DNA from: Seiridium cupressi | Taxonomy: Eukaryota > Ascomycota > Sordariomycetes > Amphisphaeriales > Sporocadaceae | Assembly (NCBI GenBank): GCA_036674765.1 | Contig: JARVKI010000001.1 | Location: 310,001-374,000, forward strand | Direction of reading: 5' to 3' | Length of the DNA: 64,000 nucleotides | Part shown: positions 33,331-44,484 of the stretch, piece after piece | How the letters are laid out: each line of letters starts with the position of its first letter | Numbering within the stretch: the stretch's first letter is position 1 | The notes under the pieces: generated by a model | Told to the model about the DNA's origin: nothing | Database searches by the model: none | What the model saw: the letters and a program-made list of their open reading frames with translations, nothing else | Program-made: the position numbers and the translations under genes

Positions 33331-34545
33331 ATGTCTTCCAGCAATATCTCAGACGATTGGGTCGCAGACCTCCTCTCCCAGGAAGCCGCCGACTGCGCCC
33401 TCAAGTATTCCACGATGGGAATGGACGCTTACACCAAGCCAGCAAAGTAAGCCTCTCTTGATTCTACCGCCTCCTCCCGGGTCCACCGCGATCCTTGCTC
33501 GTCGCATATTTTCTATCTCATCAAGGACAACATAACTAACCACTGGTCCATCTGCAGGCGCCCGGAGAGCCATCCGAAGCCCAACACGCGGTTTCTGACC
33601 AACATAGTCAAGGCAACGAACAGTCATAACCGCAACTTACTGGAGCAGGAGCGCGCCGACTCTCGTGCTAGACTCAAGGATCTGGAACGCACCAAGCAGG
33701 AAGCAGATGAGCGGGAGAGAAGGCGCCGACCTGGAACAGCTGATACTCGGAAGCGCATGCTAGGCGATATCAAGGCAATCATCCGAGGTTCGTCTAAGAA
33801 GCGCAAGACCGACGATGGCGATCGCGGAAAGGATGTGGAGGATGACTCTAAGCGCCTTAGGAGGGACGACGGAGATACTCGAAGTCGGGGTAGGGGACAT
33901 CTGCGCGACGAGGAGAGAGATCGAGAAGATGTGGACGGCAAGAGCAGGAATTCTAGAAAAGAGCTGTTCGTTGACCATGGACCGAAGCGCGGATCGACTC
34001 GTGAGCACCGCAACGAGGAAAGGACAAGGTCGCGCGAACGCAGGCATCGTAGCGACAGGCATGGCGACCGCCACAGACATGCGGATGAGGGCACTAGAGA
34101 CCGTGGACCTCGAGAGGTGCGTAAGGATCATGATTTGTTCGAATCTCGATCTAAAGAGCATCACTCCCATGACTCGGACTCAGACCCGCTGGAGGATATA
34201 ATTGGACCCAAACCACCACCTGCAGTTCGTAAGAGGGGCCGAGGCGCAGCATCTGGTACATCAGCAATGGACAGTCGCTTTGAGTCAGGTTACGATCCGA
34301 AAGGGGACGTCGCTTTGGATCACGATGAAGAGGATGACGATTGGGGTTCTGCATTGGAAGCACTTCGCGACCGTCAGCGATGGAAGGAGCAAGGCGCCGA
34401 TAGGCTACGTGCCGCTGGCTTCACTGATGAGCAAGTCAAGAAGTGGGAGAAGGGTGATCAGAAGAACGAGGAAGATGTGAGATGGACCAAGAAGGGCGAG
34501 CAGCGCGAGTGGGATCGAGGGAAGACAGTCAAGGACGGCATCTAG
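33331..34545 (+). CDS. Charged RD/RS-rich nuclear protein (splicing-factor-like)
   Basis: Two exons, 33331-33446 and 33558-34545, with a 111-base intron (GTAAGC..TCTGCAG); 367 aa. The N-terminus MSSSNISDDWVADLLSQEA, then CALKYSTMGMDAYTKPAKRP and KPNTRFLTNIVKATNSHN, is a conserved block in fungal proteins often labelled 'pre-mRNA-splicing factor 38B'. A long arginine/aspartate/serine-rich region follows (RDEERDREDVDGKSRNSRKE, RERRHRSDRHGDRHRHADE). Then come the motif SDPLEDIIGPKPPP and a helical acidic/basic C-terminus (DDDWGSALEALRDRQRWKEQ). Likely nuclear and RNA-linked; the family label is conventional, not proof of function. Confidence 0.7.
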
Positions 34546-36051
34546 GGGATCGGTCAGGGGCTGTCTTCAATCACTACTATACCAGTTCCGACTAAGAGTG
34601 GGGAAACGTCTGATCATGTCTAGCATGAAAATCAGTAAGCACTGATACAGCAGAGCTTGAGACGCGTTCCTGGTGTCTTTGCTCGGCGTGGCTAGATGAG
34701 CGAACGAGGGGTTTGGAACAATACTGTATGGCGATGAAGGGTACTGCATTGATCGGTTTATTTCATGAGATATGATACAGTGCATAGAACGGCGTTTAGG
34801 GCCTGGGGCTGGCTCTCAGAAATCAGCAAAATGAAATAGAATTATGGCCCAGGCTTGGTTGGTCATTAGGTTATGCAACATTGGTTCCATCATTGCAATA
34901 AGGATCATTTAGTGTCAAATCGTTCCGCCTGCGTTAGACCTTTGCTGTACGTCCTTGTCCTTGGCTTCTCTAATGTTGACTGGTCGATAACAGTCTTGTG
35001 CGTTCTGGGATTCATACAGATCTAGGAATCTTGACATGAATCTATGATTTCGTTGCAGCAAGCCATTCTCGTGGTGCAAATTTTCTTGAGGACACTTGCT
35101 TAATTACTCCATTCATAGGTGGAAACCATACGTCAGCAAAGTTCGTTACGGAGCTCAACGCTCGATGGCTTATGAAGTCTAATCACCTCTTAAACTACCT
35201 ATGTAGGTATAAGGAACTCTCAAGGAACAACTAACCTACATACATGAGCTAATATAATTCGGCGAACGGTCACCGACTACCGAGACGGCCGAGGACTCCA
35301 CCTGTCCTATGCAGATCCCTCTTTCCCATCAGGGGGCCACTGGTGCTAGTCCGTGGCTGGGCTGTCACAGGAGAACCAAGGCAACCAATCCTAGCAATGT
35401 GAACATGCAATATCGAGAACGAACCAAGCATGTTCAACAGATGTCGCAACGGTCGGGATGGAGAACATGGAGATGTGCCGTGGTGGACCAAGGGGAACCA
35501 ACAGCAACTCCTCCGGCCATTGGAAGCGTTAGCTTATCCCATAGTTGGTTGATGCACAGCCTTAACGGGCGCTATGGCGTTTATATGTTCTGAGTATAGT
35601 TCATGATGATCCCGGCCCAAAAGCAAATTGTCGAATCCTTCAAGGACAATACAGTCACTCCGTACTTGGGTGTCTTGAGCCGCCGAGCATCGGGTTCCTG
35701 ACTTGACAGGTCGTGATGAGTGAATTGATTCGTTCCATTGGAGCAGGCAGCCAGTATGTGTTGCGACCCATGCATGCTCAATGACACCACAAGGATGTGT
35801 TGATTTCCTCGTCTTCAGGTGAAGGGAGAAACATTATGGAGAATTTACCTTAGACTCCTATTTTGACTCTTGAGGTGATATAGAATTGACAGTCTTATAA
35901 ATATTCAGGACAAACCCAACAGTTTCTTCACAGCCATCATAGCTCTACATTCATTCATTGACTCACTCATTACCCAACTCTCGAGCAACCGACATTCGCT
36001 ATTATATATACCTTAAAGCATTGGAGCATATCCGAAGTACATACTGCCAAA
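34546..36051. other. 1.5 kb intergenic
   Basis: No supported gene. A TATATATA tract at 36004-36010 lies about 45 bases before the next start codon and could be a TATA element. Confidence 0.4.
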
Positions 36052-36522
36052 ATGCGCACCACCATCTTCACCTCCCTCTTCGCCACGGCGGCCGTTGTCT
36101 CTGCCGCCGCCATCGAGTAGCGCCAGACCCAGTCCTTTCTCGCCGAGACCAAGGCTTGGAAGGAAATCTCGGACTGCCAGGGGAGCACCGCTGCCGATCT
36201 CGATTTCAACATGGGCAATGCCACACTAAACCAGTGTGCGCCCCTGCCATACTCTGTGGCCACAGTCGAGGTTGCTGCGCTGCGTGACAGTCCTTACCAA
36301 GGTGAGTTGTCCTCAAGAATGTACACCACTTTCGCTGTTAGAAGGAGGTGCTCCAAAAGGTTTAGGGGATTTGGTTGGTAGCTGACTGTGACTGGTATAG
36401 TCTCCTTCTACACCGACGCCGAGTGCGCGGACTTGACCCGTGGTACTACGGTCAATGTGCCTGGCAACTGCTTGAACAATGACATTGGTCCTTGGGCTGC
36501 CCTCAAGATCACCACTTACTAA
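36052..36522 (+). pseudogene. Small secreted 4-Cys protein with in-frame TAG after the signal peptide
   Basis: Exons 36052-36301 and 36401-36522 (intron GTGAGT..TATAG, CTGACTGTGAC inside) give a frame of 123 codons plus a terminal stop. The first 22 codons are a signal peptide (MRTTIFTSLFATAAVVSAAA then IE). The next codon, 36118-36120, is TAG, followed in the same frame by RQTQSFLAETKAWKEISDCQ through NCLNNDIGPWAALKITTY. Four cysteines (SDCQ, NQCAP, AECAD, GNCLN) could form two disulfides. The TAG sits where a dibasic KR site or a Q would be expected, so one base change from AAG or CAG explains it. Either the gene is newly dead, or the stop is read through, or it is a base-call error. Confidence 0.7.
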
Positions 36523-37988
36523 ACATGATCGAGTTTTGTCAGGGCTTGAGGGAGGGGGGGGGGGGTTCCGTCTAATTGGAGGAGGAGATAAGCGAAGTCG
36601 CCCATTCTTGCATTGCCATAACGAAGTCCCTATTATGGTGGCAGATTTGTGCGTCAATGTCGAGATTCGCTGCGGTGTGGTTCACTTCTATGTATATTGC
36701 TTGAAGAAATCGGATAGCAAATTATTTATATTTGATTGATACATCCCATGAATCTTGGTGAAAGGGGGTCTTTTGTGAAACAATCAACAATCACACTGAC
36801 TCAGGAAAAGAGCTCCGGGCTGACAAATATATGAAGGCCCTTGGAGGGCTGGGTCGAAACTAGAGTGTGCTAGAAAGAAAGAAGAACATAATTGAATTTT
36901 TATTTCGCCTTGCGTTTTTTCTGATTCTGCCAATTGCATTCCGGACCAGTTACGAACCAGGGAAACAGAAGTGACTGGATACAGTGCCAGCTGAAAGTCA
37001 AGCGGGTAGAGATGTGGACATCGTCTTACGCTTCATCCGACAGGCACCGTCATCAATCCACGGTACCTTGATATCCAACTAAACAATAAGCTGCCAAAGC
37101 GAAATTATTGTGGAACGCGGGAAGACAAGGGACGCGAACAGGTATAAGATCTTGGCAGAGTGAAATTGAATAACGAACAGCAGGCCAGTATTTTTTTCTC
37201 CACGTGTTGTTTACGAAACTGATACCTACGCATCGTCAGATCTTATCTACTGCTAAGATGTAGCTATAAAGCTCATGAATAATCAGTCTAAGGATACTCA
37301 CAATTGACACCAGTCAATGCAGTTTCTTATCTGCTGAATACACAGGTCGAAATACTAAAAGGCTCCAGGGGAACATTCCCGTTGACTCGACACGAGTGGT
37401 TCGAGGTATTACAGTATCATGATCATCCTTGGCTTGAAATCAGTTCACCTTAAGATAGATCTCAATTCCTTGAAAACTACCATTTGAAAGGCTACTCTTT
37501 GCTCAACGGGGAATATTTCATGTCCTTATCTACACCGAGTCTGACTACAGAGCCAAACGATATCAGCTTCTGGATGATACACGCGACTTCATACCGTCCC
37601 CCTCAGCTTGATTCCCAGATGACTTCTCCCGCAGAGTGCCGATGCTTCTATGTCCAATGGTGAATATGTGCTTTTCGAGCCCCATACGGCGATGATTGTG
37701 TCAATGAAGCCGGCCAGAATGCGTTGACGATGTGGGCGCCCCACTGCCATGGACCACTCTTCCCGCAGTTGCAGACATTGAGATTGTTGTTGCCGTAATC
37801 TTAGTTTTACATAGGTACTAACGCAAGGAAGGATATTCCTAGTCTGATTTCTAGTAAATCGTACCTCGACGTACGTTAGCTGAGTATGTTTGGATGTCAG
37901 AGAGGGATGCTCACTGTGGTGTTGGAACCTGAGTATCGCCAGTGGAGAATGGCGACTCCTGTTCCTGCGCTGAGCACGTATCGCCATA
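36523..37988. other. Intergenic with a G12 tract
   Basis: A run of 12 G at 36554-36565 follows the secreted-protein pseudogene. Otherwise no gene is supported; the minus-strand frame 37589-38125 overlaps better candidates and has no domain. Confidence 0.4.
36554..36565 (+). repeat. Poly-G tract (12 G)
   Basis: Direct reading. It lies in the 3' flank of the secreted-protein pseudogene and is prone to length error in sequencing. Confidence 0.95.
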
Positions 37989-38153
37989 TCATGTCGGTGG
38001 ACCCAAGTCGTACTTGTCAGTCTCGAAGAGTTGGCAAGTTCTGCAGATGTTCTCAATGCTGCTTCTGCCCCTTGTGAATGGATCGCATTTCTTTCCGCAA
38101 AGCCTGGCACAGATGTAGCCATCACAGATCCGACAATAAGAATTTGTACACAT
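37989..38153 (-). CDS. Cys-rich mini-protein, possible exon
   Basis: 54 codons from the ATG at 38153: nine cysteines in CTNSYCRICDGYICARLCGK, then KCDPFTRGRSS and ICRTCQLFE, before a stop at 37989. The frame is open further upstream (NNCEYIKVKM), so this may be the last exon of a longer gene. The spacing C-x(about 14)-C-x2-C near the end resembles the neighbouring mini-ORF at 38520-38732 and small Cys-rich intracellular proteins common in filamentous fungi. Coding status unproven. Confidence 0.35.
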   Translation of the reverse strand: MCTNSYCRICDGYICARLCGKKCDPFTRGRSSIENICRTCQLFETDKYDLGPPT

Positions 38154-38519
38154 TTTTACTTTGATGTATTCGCAGTTGTTACGTCGGTGGAATTTCTGGT
38201 AGCTGATTGATGTTCGCTTCGATAGAGCTCCTATCCTAAGTGCCAATACTTGTCGCGTGGATAGTTCTGCGGCGAGATGAACATCAAAGAGTCGTATTGA
38301 ACTGACACATAATACATGTATGTAAATCCCTAATCCCAGGCGCCCAGAGCATCTTCGGTCACGCGGCACAACATTCTCCAATGTGCTCGCTTCGTTCCTA
38401 CTGGCCACAACCTCAAAGCGTTCCAGCCGGGTACCATCATGACCACGCACTTGTGCTCTGACGCCATACTACCTCTAGAACAGTCGGCCCGCGTGGCGCA
38501 GTTGTTTGGCGACTATTTG

Positions 38520-38732
38520 TCATCGTCCGCCCGAGATCTGCTCGAGTATCTTGGGCGGGTACTGGCACGTTGGTACCTTCCGATACTTGTTGACCCCTCT
38601 GACTTCGTAGTAGCAGAGGTCGCACAACGCCTTTCTTGGATCGTCCTTGCCGATTGGGCCTTTTTCGCAGTGAGCAACCTGCTGAACGCTGCATTGACAC
38701 TGGCAGCTCTTCGACTTGCGCCCAAAAGCCAT
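38520..38732 (-). CDS. Cys-rich mini-protein
   Basis: 70 aa from an ATG: MAFGRKSKSCQCQCSVQQ, VAHCEKGPIGKDDPRKALCD, LCYYEVRGVNKYRKVPTC, then a short tail. Seven cysteines, with CxCxC and CxxC pairs. It resembles a widespread type of small fungal protein of unknown function in which a CG/CQC start is followed by xxxEHC(D/E)KA and a terminal CxxC. It is single-exon as read; a possible internal donor (AAG|GTACCA) is present. Function unknown, perhaps metal binding. Confidence 0.42.
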   Translation of the reverse strand: MAFGRKSKSCQCQCSVQQVAHCEKGPIGKDDPRKALCDLCYYEVRGVNKYRKVPTCQYPPKILEQISGGR

Positions 38733-39068
38733 TTCCTCTTACACAATTCACCGACGCAAGTAATCAGAGTCAGCCAATATACTGTTGAGGCTTTCGTACA
38801 AAATGGTTTAGAAAACACTGCTTCATTCGAAAAATGGCTGGGAATTCCATCATTACCAGACTTTATATGTTGCCTTTTGGTTAAAATCTTGCCAAAGACT
38901 GCTTTATGGCCTCGACGTATTTCTTTGTGATGACGACTGAGAAGAACAAAGCCAAGGAAAACTGTCAGTTCCGTTATATCGCATTACGAGCTGAGAAAAT
39001 ACCTCCACTTAGAACTCTGGCCCGTTGAACGTTGTACTTGGCTCAATCCAGCGTTTCCCATGCACTCA
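38733..39068. other. Intergenic
   Basis: Nothing recognisable is seen. Confidence 0.35.
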
Positions 39069-39761
39069 TCAGACATCTAGGACCGGCCCTTGGTCCCCAT
39101 ACGCCGGATCCTTGGTGAACCACGGAATTCTCTCAATGCTCTTAACCTTCGCTTCCTCGCCTTTCTTCCCATAACACATGTCCCAATTGTGTCCCTTTGG
39201 ATAACTCCCCACCATTTCGAAACCCTCGCCGCCCTCCTCCTTTAGTAACCTGTGACCCACGCCAGCAGGCACGACTAGCATGTCTCCCTTCTGCGCCTCC
39301 AGCTCGACCCTCCCAGGATTGTCTTCGCCACCAAAGCACAGCGTTGCTTTGCCGCTTGAGATGCACAATACTTCGTGGGAAGTGCTGTGAAAGTGCGTTG
39401 TGCTATACACTACAGTACCATGGATTAGCGGCTGCCTTATCGAGTATGCCGGGTGAGTCGTTGGGAGTTGAAGTTCATAAGAGCGAACTCGTTGACCAGG
39501 AAGTGGTTACTCCTAACACAGCCCACGAAGGATACACAATAACTCCCGCGGTTGCTTACTGGTGTACCGCCACTGCGGCTCCACAACACCCACGGAACTC
39601 AGGTGTGACTCCATAGCCGATGCGCTTATTGAGTGAGGGAAGATGCCGTGATAGTGGAACAGGGGCTTCTGTTGCACGGAGGTGTTGGGAATGAGTTGGT
39701 GGGCCGGGATCTGGTGCTTAGAAACTCGTAGGGATGCGAGAGGTGTCAACTTGGCCGCCAT
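39069..39761 (-). CDS. YjlB-like cupin protein
   Basis: Two exons, 39560-39761 and 39069-39409 (intron 150 bases, GTAAGC..CTGTAG; ATG of the second exon's first codon is split A|TG); 180 aa from MAAKLTPL. An ATG four codons upstream (39773) is an alternative start. The junction gives VVEPQWRYTMYSTTHFHSTS and then HEVLCISSGKATLCFGGEDN, the metal-site histidines of a cupin barrel. GDMLVVPAGVGHRLL carries the second motif's histidine, and GSYPKGHNWDMCYGKKGE is the typical C-terminal block of the YjlB group. Function of the group is not established; a mononuclear metal enzyme or binding protein is likely. Confidence 0.82.
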
Positions 39762-40789
39762 CTTGTGTATCATAGAAGCGTTAACGATAGGTGGGGAATA
39801 GTGCACCTTATAGCCGATGAATTTCTTGGGAACCTTTCGAAACGATATTTGTGCCCCTTGGCAGGCTGGCTGATGAACACAATAGGCACGGCTATGGAGG
39901 TTGCTTTTCCCCACACTACAAGCACGATTGGTCCATTTCATCAGGTCGACGTCATTGGTCGGTCAACTGTCCTCATGTAGTCGGCGTTGTTTCAAAGGAG
40001 GAAGTATGAGAAATGCAGGAAGTCGGTCATGGTATTGTGAAGAGGTAATCTGGGTTTGGTGACATTCTTCATGCCGTGATCATAACCGGTAGGGCGCCTG
40101 CGATGGAAACTTTGCGGAGATGATGTGGTACGGCCACCAAGACCACACACCACACGTGGGATCTAGGGAACCCGCGATATTAAAGTGTCAGGGAACATGA
40201 AAAAACTCGTTGATCGCCATGGCTGGCTGCTTTTGATCGAGCACATCGAGGCAATGAGGTGGAATTGTGTCCCTTTTATGAGTGAAATCTCAAAGATATG
40301 TAGCATGCTAATATGTGGAGGGTTGTTCTACCATGCTTTTGCGATGATGAGTGTGCGCAATGGAAGATGGCAGCCAGGTGTATGTAGCCTTGATATGTCG
40401 CACAAGAATCTCAAAGTTAGGATTATGTTCCGGGCTCGGTACTTTGGTCCAGTACTCGCTGTAGAGCTTTCATCAAACCTGCTCAGGACGCAAGGTCATC
40501 CTGATCCAATCAACACAATTGGCCACAAGGGTTCACAACAAACAACAAGATCCAGATCCGTGGTTGTCCAATAGAATGACTTTAATTACTCAATTTATCT
40601 TGCGATGCCCCACAACCCAAAAGTCTGCCGTTGAGTTCCTACATAAAAGGGTGCTAGGAGGCCATCAGGGTCCTCGAGGCTCATGTACAAGGTATAAATG
40701 ATCAATAGGTGAGATAGGCGCAGGGCCTTTACCCTGCCCACATCTCTAAATCTTGAGAGAACTCCAAGCGAAGACTCATCATTGTCAAT
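39762..40789. promoter_or_regulatory. Divergent intergenic region, 1 kb
   Basis: Separates the cupin gene (minus) from the CobW GTPase gene (plus). The frame at 40185-40574 starts with GTG and has no domain. No gene supported. Confidence 0.4.
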
Positions 40790-42532
40790 ATGGCACCAGG
40801 AATACTCGTCGACTCACCTCGCTCATCCGTGTCCGAGCCTGCTGATGCCTCTGGCGACAAGCGACTTCCTGTGACACTTTTGTCCGGGTTCCTGGGAGCT
40901 GGCAAAACCACGCTCCTGGAACACATTTTGACTTCTCGCGATCATGGCCTCAGAATCGGAGTTATTGTCAACGACGTCGGCGCATTGAACATCGATGCCG
41001 CCTTGTTGTCTACTCACGACGTCACTCGAAAGGAAGAGCAGATCGTTGCCATGCAGAACGGCTGCATCTGCTGCACGTTACGAGGCGATCTCCTGGAAGA
41101 AGTTGCAAGACTTGCTGAGGACAAGAAGGTTGACTATTTGGTCATCGAGAGCTCGGGCGTCAGTGAGCCTATGCAAGTAGCGGAGACATTCTCTGAGGAG
41201 TGAGTGCTGTTTCTTTTCCTTCCTTCCATCAAAAGATTTCCGTCTCTCTTTCATCAGCCACCCACGTTTTCGTATTCTAATTATACGCCACAGGTTCGCT
41301 GAAATGCATGTTGCTGCGGGTTACGACCTCGAAGCTGAAGCCGAAACTCAAGAAGGCGAAACAAGCAACAAGCGCCTGGCAGAGATTCTAAAATCCGGAG
41401 GTTTATCTAAAGTGGCCCGCCTAGATACATGTGTCACTGTTGTCGATGCGGTCAATTTCATGAAAGACTTCCAAACAGCTGACTTCCTCGTTGATCGCCA
41501 GACAGATGTTCCAAAGGAAGATGACCGCAACATATCTGACTTACAGGTTGATCAAGTCGAGTTCGCCGACGTCCTTGTCATCAACAAGTGCGATCTCGTT
41601 TCGAGGGATGAGGTCAACCGCATCCGCGGCGTGATTAACAAGCTCAACCCGGATGCTAAAGTGCTGACGTCTGTCAAGTCGCGGCTAGATCTCGGCGGAA
41701 TTCTCGATACACGATTGTTCTCCTACGGCAAGGCCACGCTGAGTGCCGGTTGGCTGAAGAGTTTAAAGGAAGAGGTCAACCCTGAAACTGAGGAGTATGG
41801 TATTGGTACCTTTGTTTATCGCGCCCGCCGGCCATTCCACCCGGAGCGCTTATGGAACATGGTCAAGGACGTGTTTGTGGTGATTCAGACCGAGTATGAA
41901 GCTGTAGATGATATGGAGGTTGATGACGCAGATGGGGAAGAGTCCGAGAATGAGTCGGACATCGAAATGGATGATGAAGAGCAGCCTCAGCTCAACCCGC
42001 AAGCTCGCCTGGAGAGTAAGATGAGTGATGAGACGTTCGGTCCCTTGTTAAGATCCAAGGGATTTTTCTGGCTTGCAACTCGACCAAAGATGGTGAGAAA
42101 CGGCCTTCCAAGTAATTCAAAAAAACTCACTAACAACTGCAGTATGGCGAGTGGTCGCAAGCAGGAGTGATGCTTACAATCTCGGGAGGAGACGTTTGGC
42201 GGTGTGAGGTGCCTGAAGCTGAGTGGCCAGAAGACGCGCAAACTCGAGCTGCCATAATCAAGGATTTCGACGGGGAGTGGCAGGATCGTCGTCAAGAGAT
42301 TGTCTTCATCGGACAGAAAATGCGATCGGGTGGCGAGGAGCGCCTTCGATCTGCCTTGGACGCATGTCTTCTGAGTAACAAGGAATTCCGCAACTGGGAG
42401 AAGGCCATGAAGTCCAAGCGCACACAAGAGAAACTGGATGCCCTGTTCGAGGATGGTTTCGAGGAATGGCCAGAAGACCTACATGAAGGTCATGATCACG
42501 ACCATACTCATGGGGAAAGTTGTCAAATTTAA
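40790..42532 (+). CDS. CobW/COG0523 metal-chaperone GTPase
   Basis: Three exons: 40790-41199, 41294-42092 and 42143-42532; 532 aa. Family motifs: Walker [10 protein letters not shown], the metal-site CxCC in [16 protein letters not shown], the Walker B region [12 protein letters not shown], the guanine motif INKCD, and the CobW C-terminal domain starting [17 protein letters not shown]. An acidic insert ([18 protein letters not shown]) lies before the last third, and the C-terminus is histidine-rich ([12 protein letters not shown]), suited to zinc or other metal binding. Such proteins use GTP hydrolysis to deliver metal, often zinc, to client enzymes. The client is not known here. Exon phases are consistent and there is no damage. 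Confidence 0.88.
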
Positions 42533-43194
42533 CTGCATGGGAAGGAACAAAAATATAATTCATAACATAAAATACTTGATCCGTAAATGAACTACCCGGC
42601 ATCACCCCTCGGGTTGCGTGCAGATTAGTCGAACCCGGCAGTGATGAACTAGTTTATCTGGCACATCAGTCTGTAAGTATTGAACTGACTAGTACGTGAA
42701 CAGAAAGCAAAGCATGTCGCGTAGCTTTGGAACGTGCTTCGATCCTTGTTGAGTTATGTTTGCAGGATGAGGACTCGGGAAAAGGATTTGTGGCGAAACT
42801 CACCCTGGTGCCTATCAGAATGTGAGAACACGGCATGAGGCAGGATGTTTGATACAGTAATATCAAGCCTTCCAAGTCTGGAGACAAGAGATTTCTGCAA
42901 GCGTCTGTCGTTTGCTTGTGCAAACATACGGCTGAGCAGGGCTTGGAGCGCAATAGTCTAAGACGGAGCCATCCAAAGCTGAAGCCAGCCCGTTTGCTCC
43001 CACCAGTTGAGTTGGACACATCATGGGCAGTGGCGTGATTAGTTGAGAGGATTAACAGCTTGATCCAACAGGGCGTTGACTACTTGGAACAATTCGTGTG
43101 TGCCTATTGATTTCCAGTGTCAGAAGCCTTAGTCTTACAAGGTAATGGTCCCTCTAGTACTCTAGCCATTGGTCACGGATTGGTAGTGACGTTG
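42533..43194. other. Intergenic
   Basis: Precedes the GED fragment. A short frame in the fragment's phase (INSLIQQGVDYLEQF, near 43050-43105) ends at a stop at 43108 and might be eroded upstream sequence of the same gene. Otherwise nothing is seen. Confidence 0.35.
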
Positions 43195-43461
43195 AGGCCC
43201 GTACTGACGAGTTTCGCAACCCAAATAGCCTTGAAGCGGTTCATGGACGGCATCGTGATCGAGGTAATTGACGGGAAGCTTCTCGCTGTCCTGGCAGACA
43301 TCCTGTCTCCAGCCACGGTGTTCAAAATGTCCGACGAGATGGTGGAGTCGATCGTTGGCGAATCCGCACACAGCCGGGCACTGCGTGGGGAGCTCGCCGG
43401 GCAGATTGACGTCCTCGAGAAAGGCTCGGAAACTTGCAAGCCCTTCGCTGGCAGTCGATGA
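43195..43461 (+). pseudogene. Orphan dynamin GTPase-effector (GED) fragment
   Basis: About 88 codons resemble the C-terminal effector domain of fungal dynamin-like/Mx-like GTPases: IALKRFMDGIVIEVIDGKLL, AVLADILSPATVFKMSDEMV, and ESIVGESAHSRALRGELAGQ followed by IDVLEKGSETCK. In complete proteins this lies after a GTPase domain and stalk of more than 500 residues. Neither exists upstream in the window: the frame closes at 43108 and the preceding kilobase holds the end of the CobW gene. The open frame starts only with a GTG. A decayed, 5'-truncated copy is the simplest reading. Confidence 0.55.
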
Positions 43462-44484
43462 ACGGGTGAGTCGATGACTTCGGTATTGTCCGTTCCGCGT
43501 CTAACCTTGCATGTGCCACAGGGGACTGAGCATTTCACCTAAAGGGCGGTCCCAAGGGGCAAGTGACTTTGGGAAGAAGGGTTTTAAAGTGACAGTAGTC
43601 AGGCAAGGTGACTGAAGGTGCGAACAGTAAGAAAGATGGCGTCTATCATGCGTGATGAGGAATGTGGGAATGGAAAACACAGCATGGCCGGGCAAGTATC
43701 ATTGAGAATCTTCGCCACTGCGTGTTCGGAACAACGCGCTGGCTCTTGGTTCTCCACACTTGCGATTTCGTGGTGGCGACGTATCTCAACATAGGAACAA
43801 AATCAGTGCGTTTGATAGACTTCTCATGCTCGCCAATAGGTAGCGCGGCCGGCCTATCAATACTCCCAGAGTAAATATGCCTCGTAGAAAGACCGCCCGC
43901 CGTCGAACCTCAACAGCAACGATCTCTCAACAAGATGTGTGATTCTGGTATTAACCAAGCCATTGCAAACTATCATGCTCGACACACTGGGCCCTACTCT
44001 GACTGGAATAGCCGTCGCCCGGCCCATGACAAAAAAGACCTTGCCATCAGATACTACGATGATCTCGCAAACTTTGCCGATTACGCCAATAATTATAGAA
44101 GAGAGTGACATCGTTTTGTTGATGCACGTTCCAAGAGATTTGGTAGAGCGAATATTTAATTACTCTGTTATCAATATAAACACATAAACTGCCGACCGAA
44201 TGCTCTGCTATGGAAAGAATGGTATTCAAAATATAATAGTCTCGGGGTATGTGGCTGGATATAAAATGACATTATTAACAGAAACAAAACGAAACCATAA
44301 TCTTTTGAAAGGCAGTATGTCCGCTCGCTGAGAGCATTCGAGAATGCAACAACCCGGATTTTTTACATATCCCCGGGTTTTCTTTTGGTATAATTCATAC
44401 CCTGGACCAGATTCGGATGCGACAAATTCTCCAACTATTAACCTAGATGGTCCTTTGTATTTCTGAGGAGGCTTGGGACAGGAA
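43462..44484. other. Intergenic
   Basis: 1 kb, AT-rich from 44080 to 44330. The minus-strand frame 44226-44516 overlaps the end of the next gene and has no domain. Confidence 0.4.

Noticed and set aside
40185..40574. 129-codon plus-strand frame upstream of the CobW gene
   Set aside because: GTG start, no domain, lies in the promoter region of a well-supported gene.
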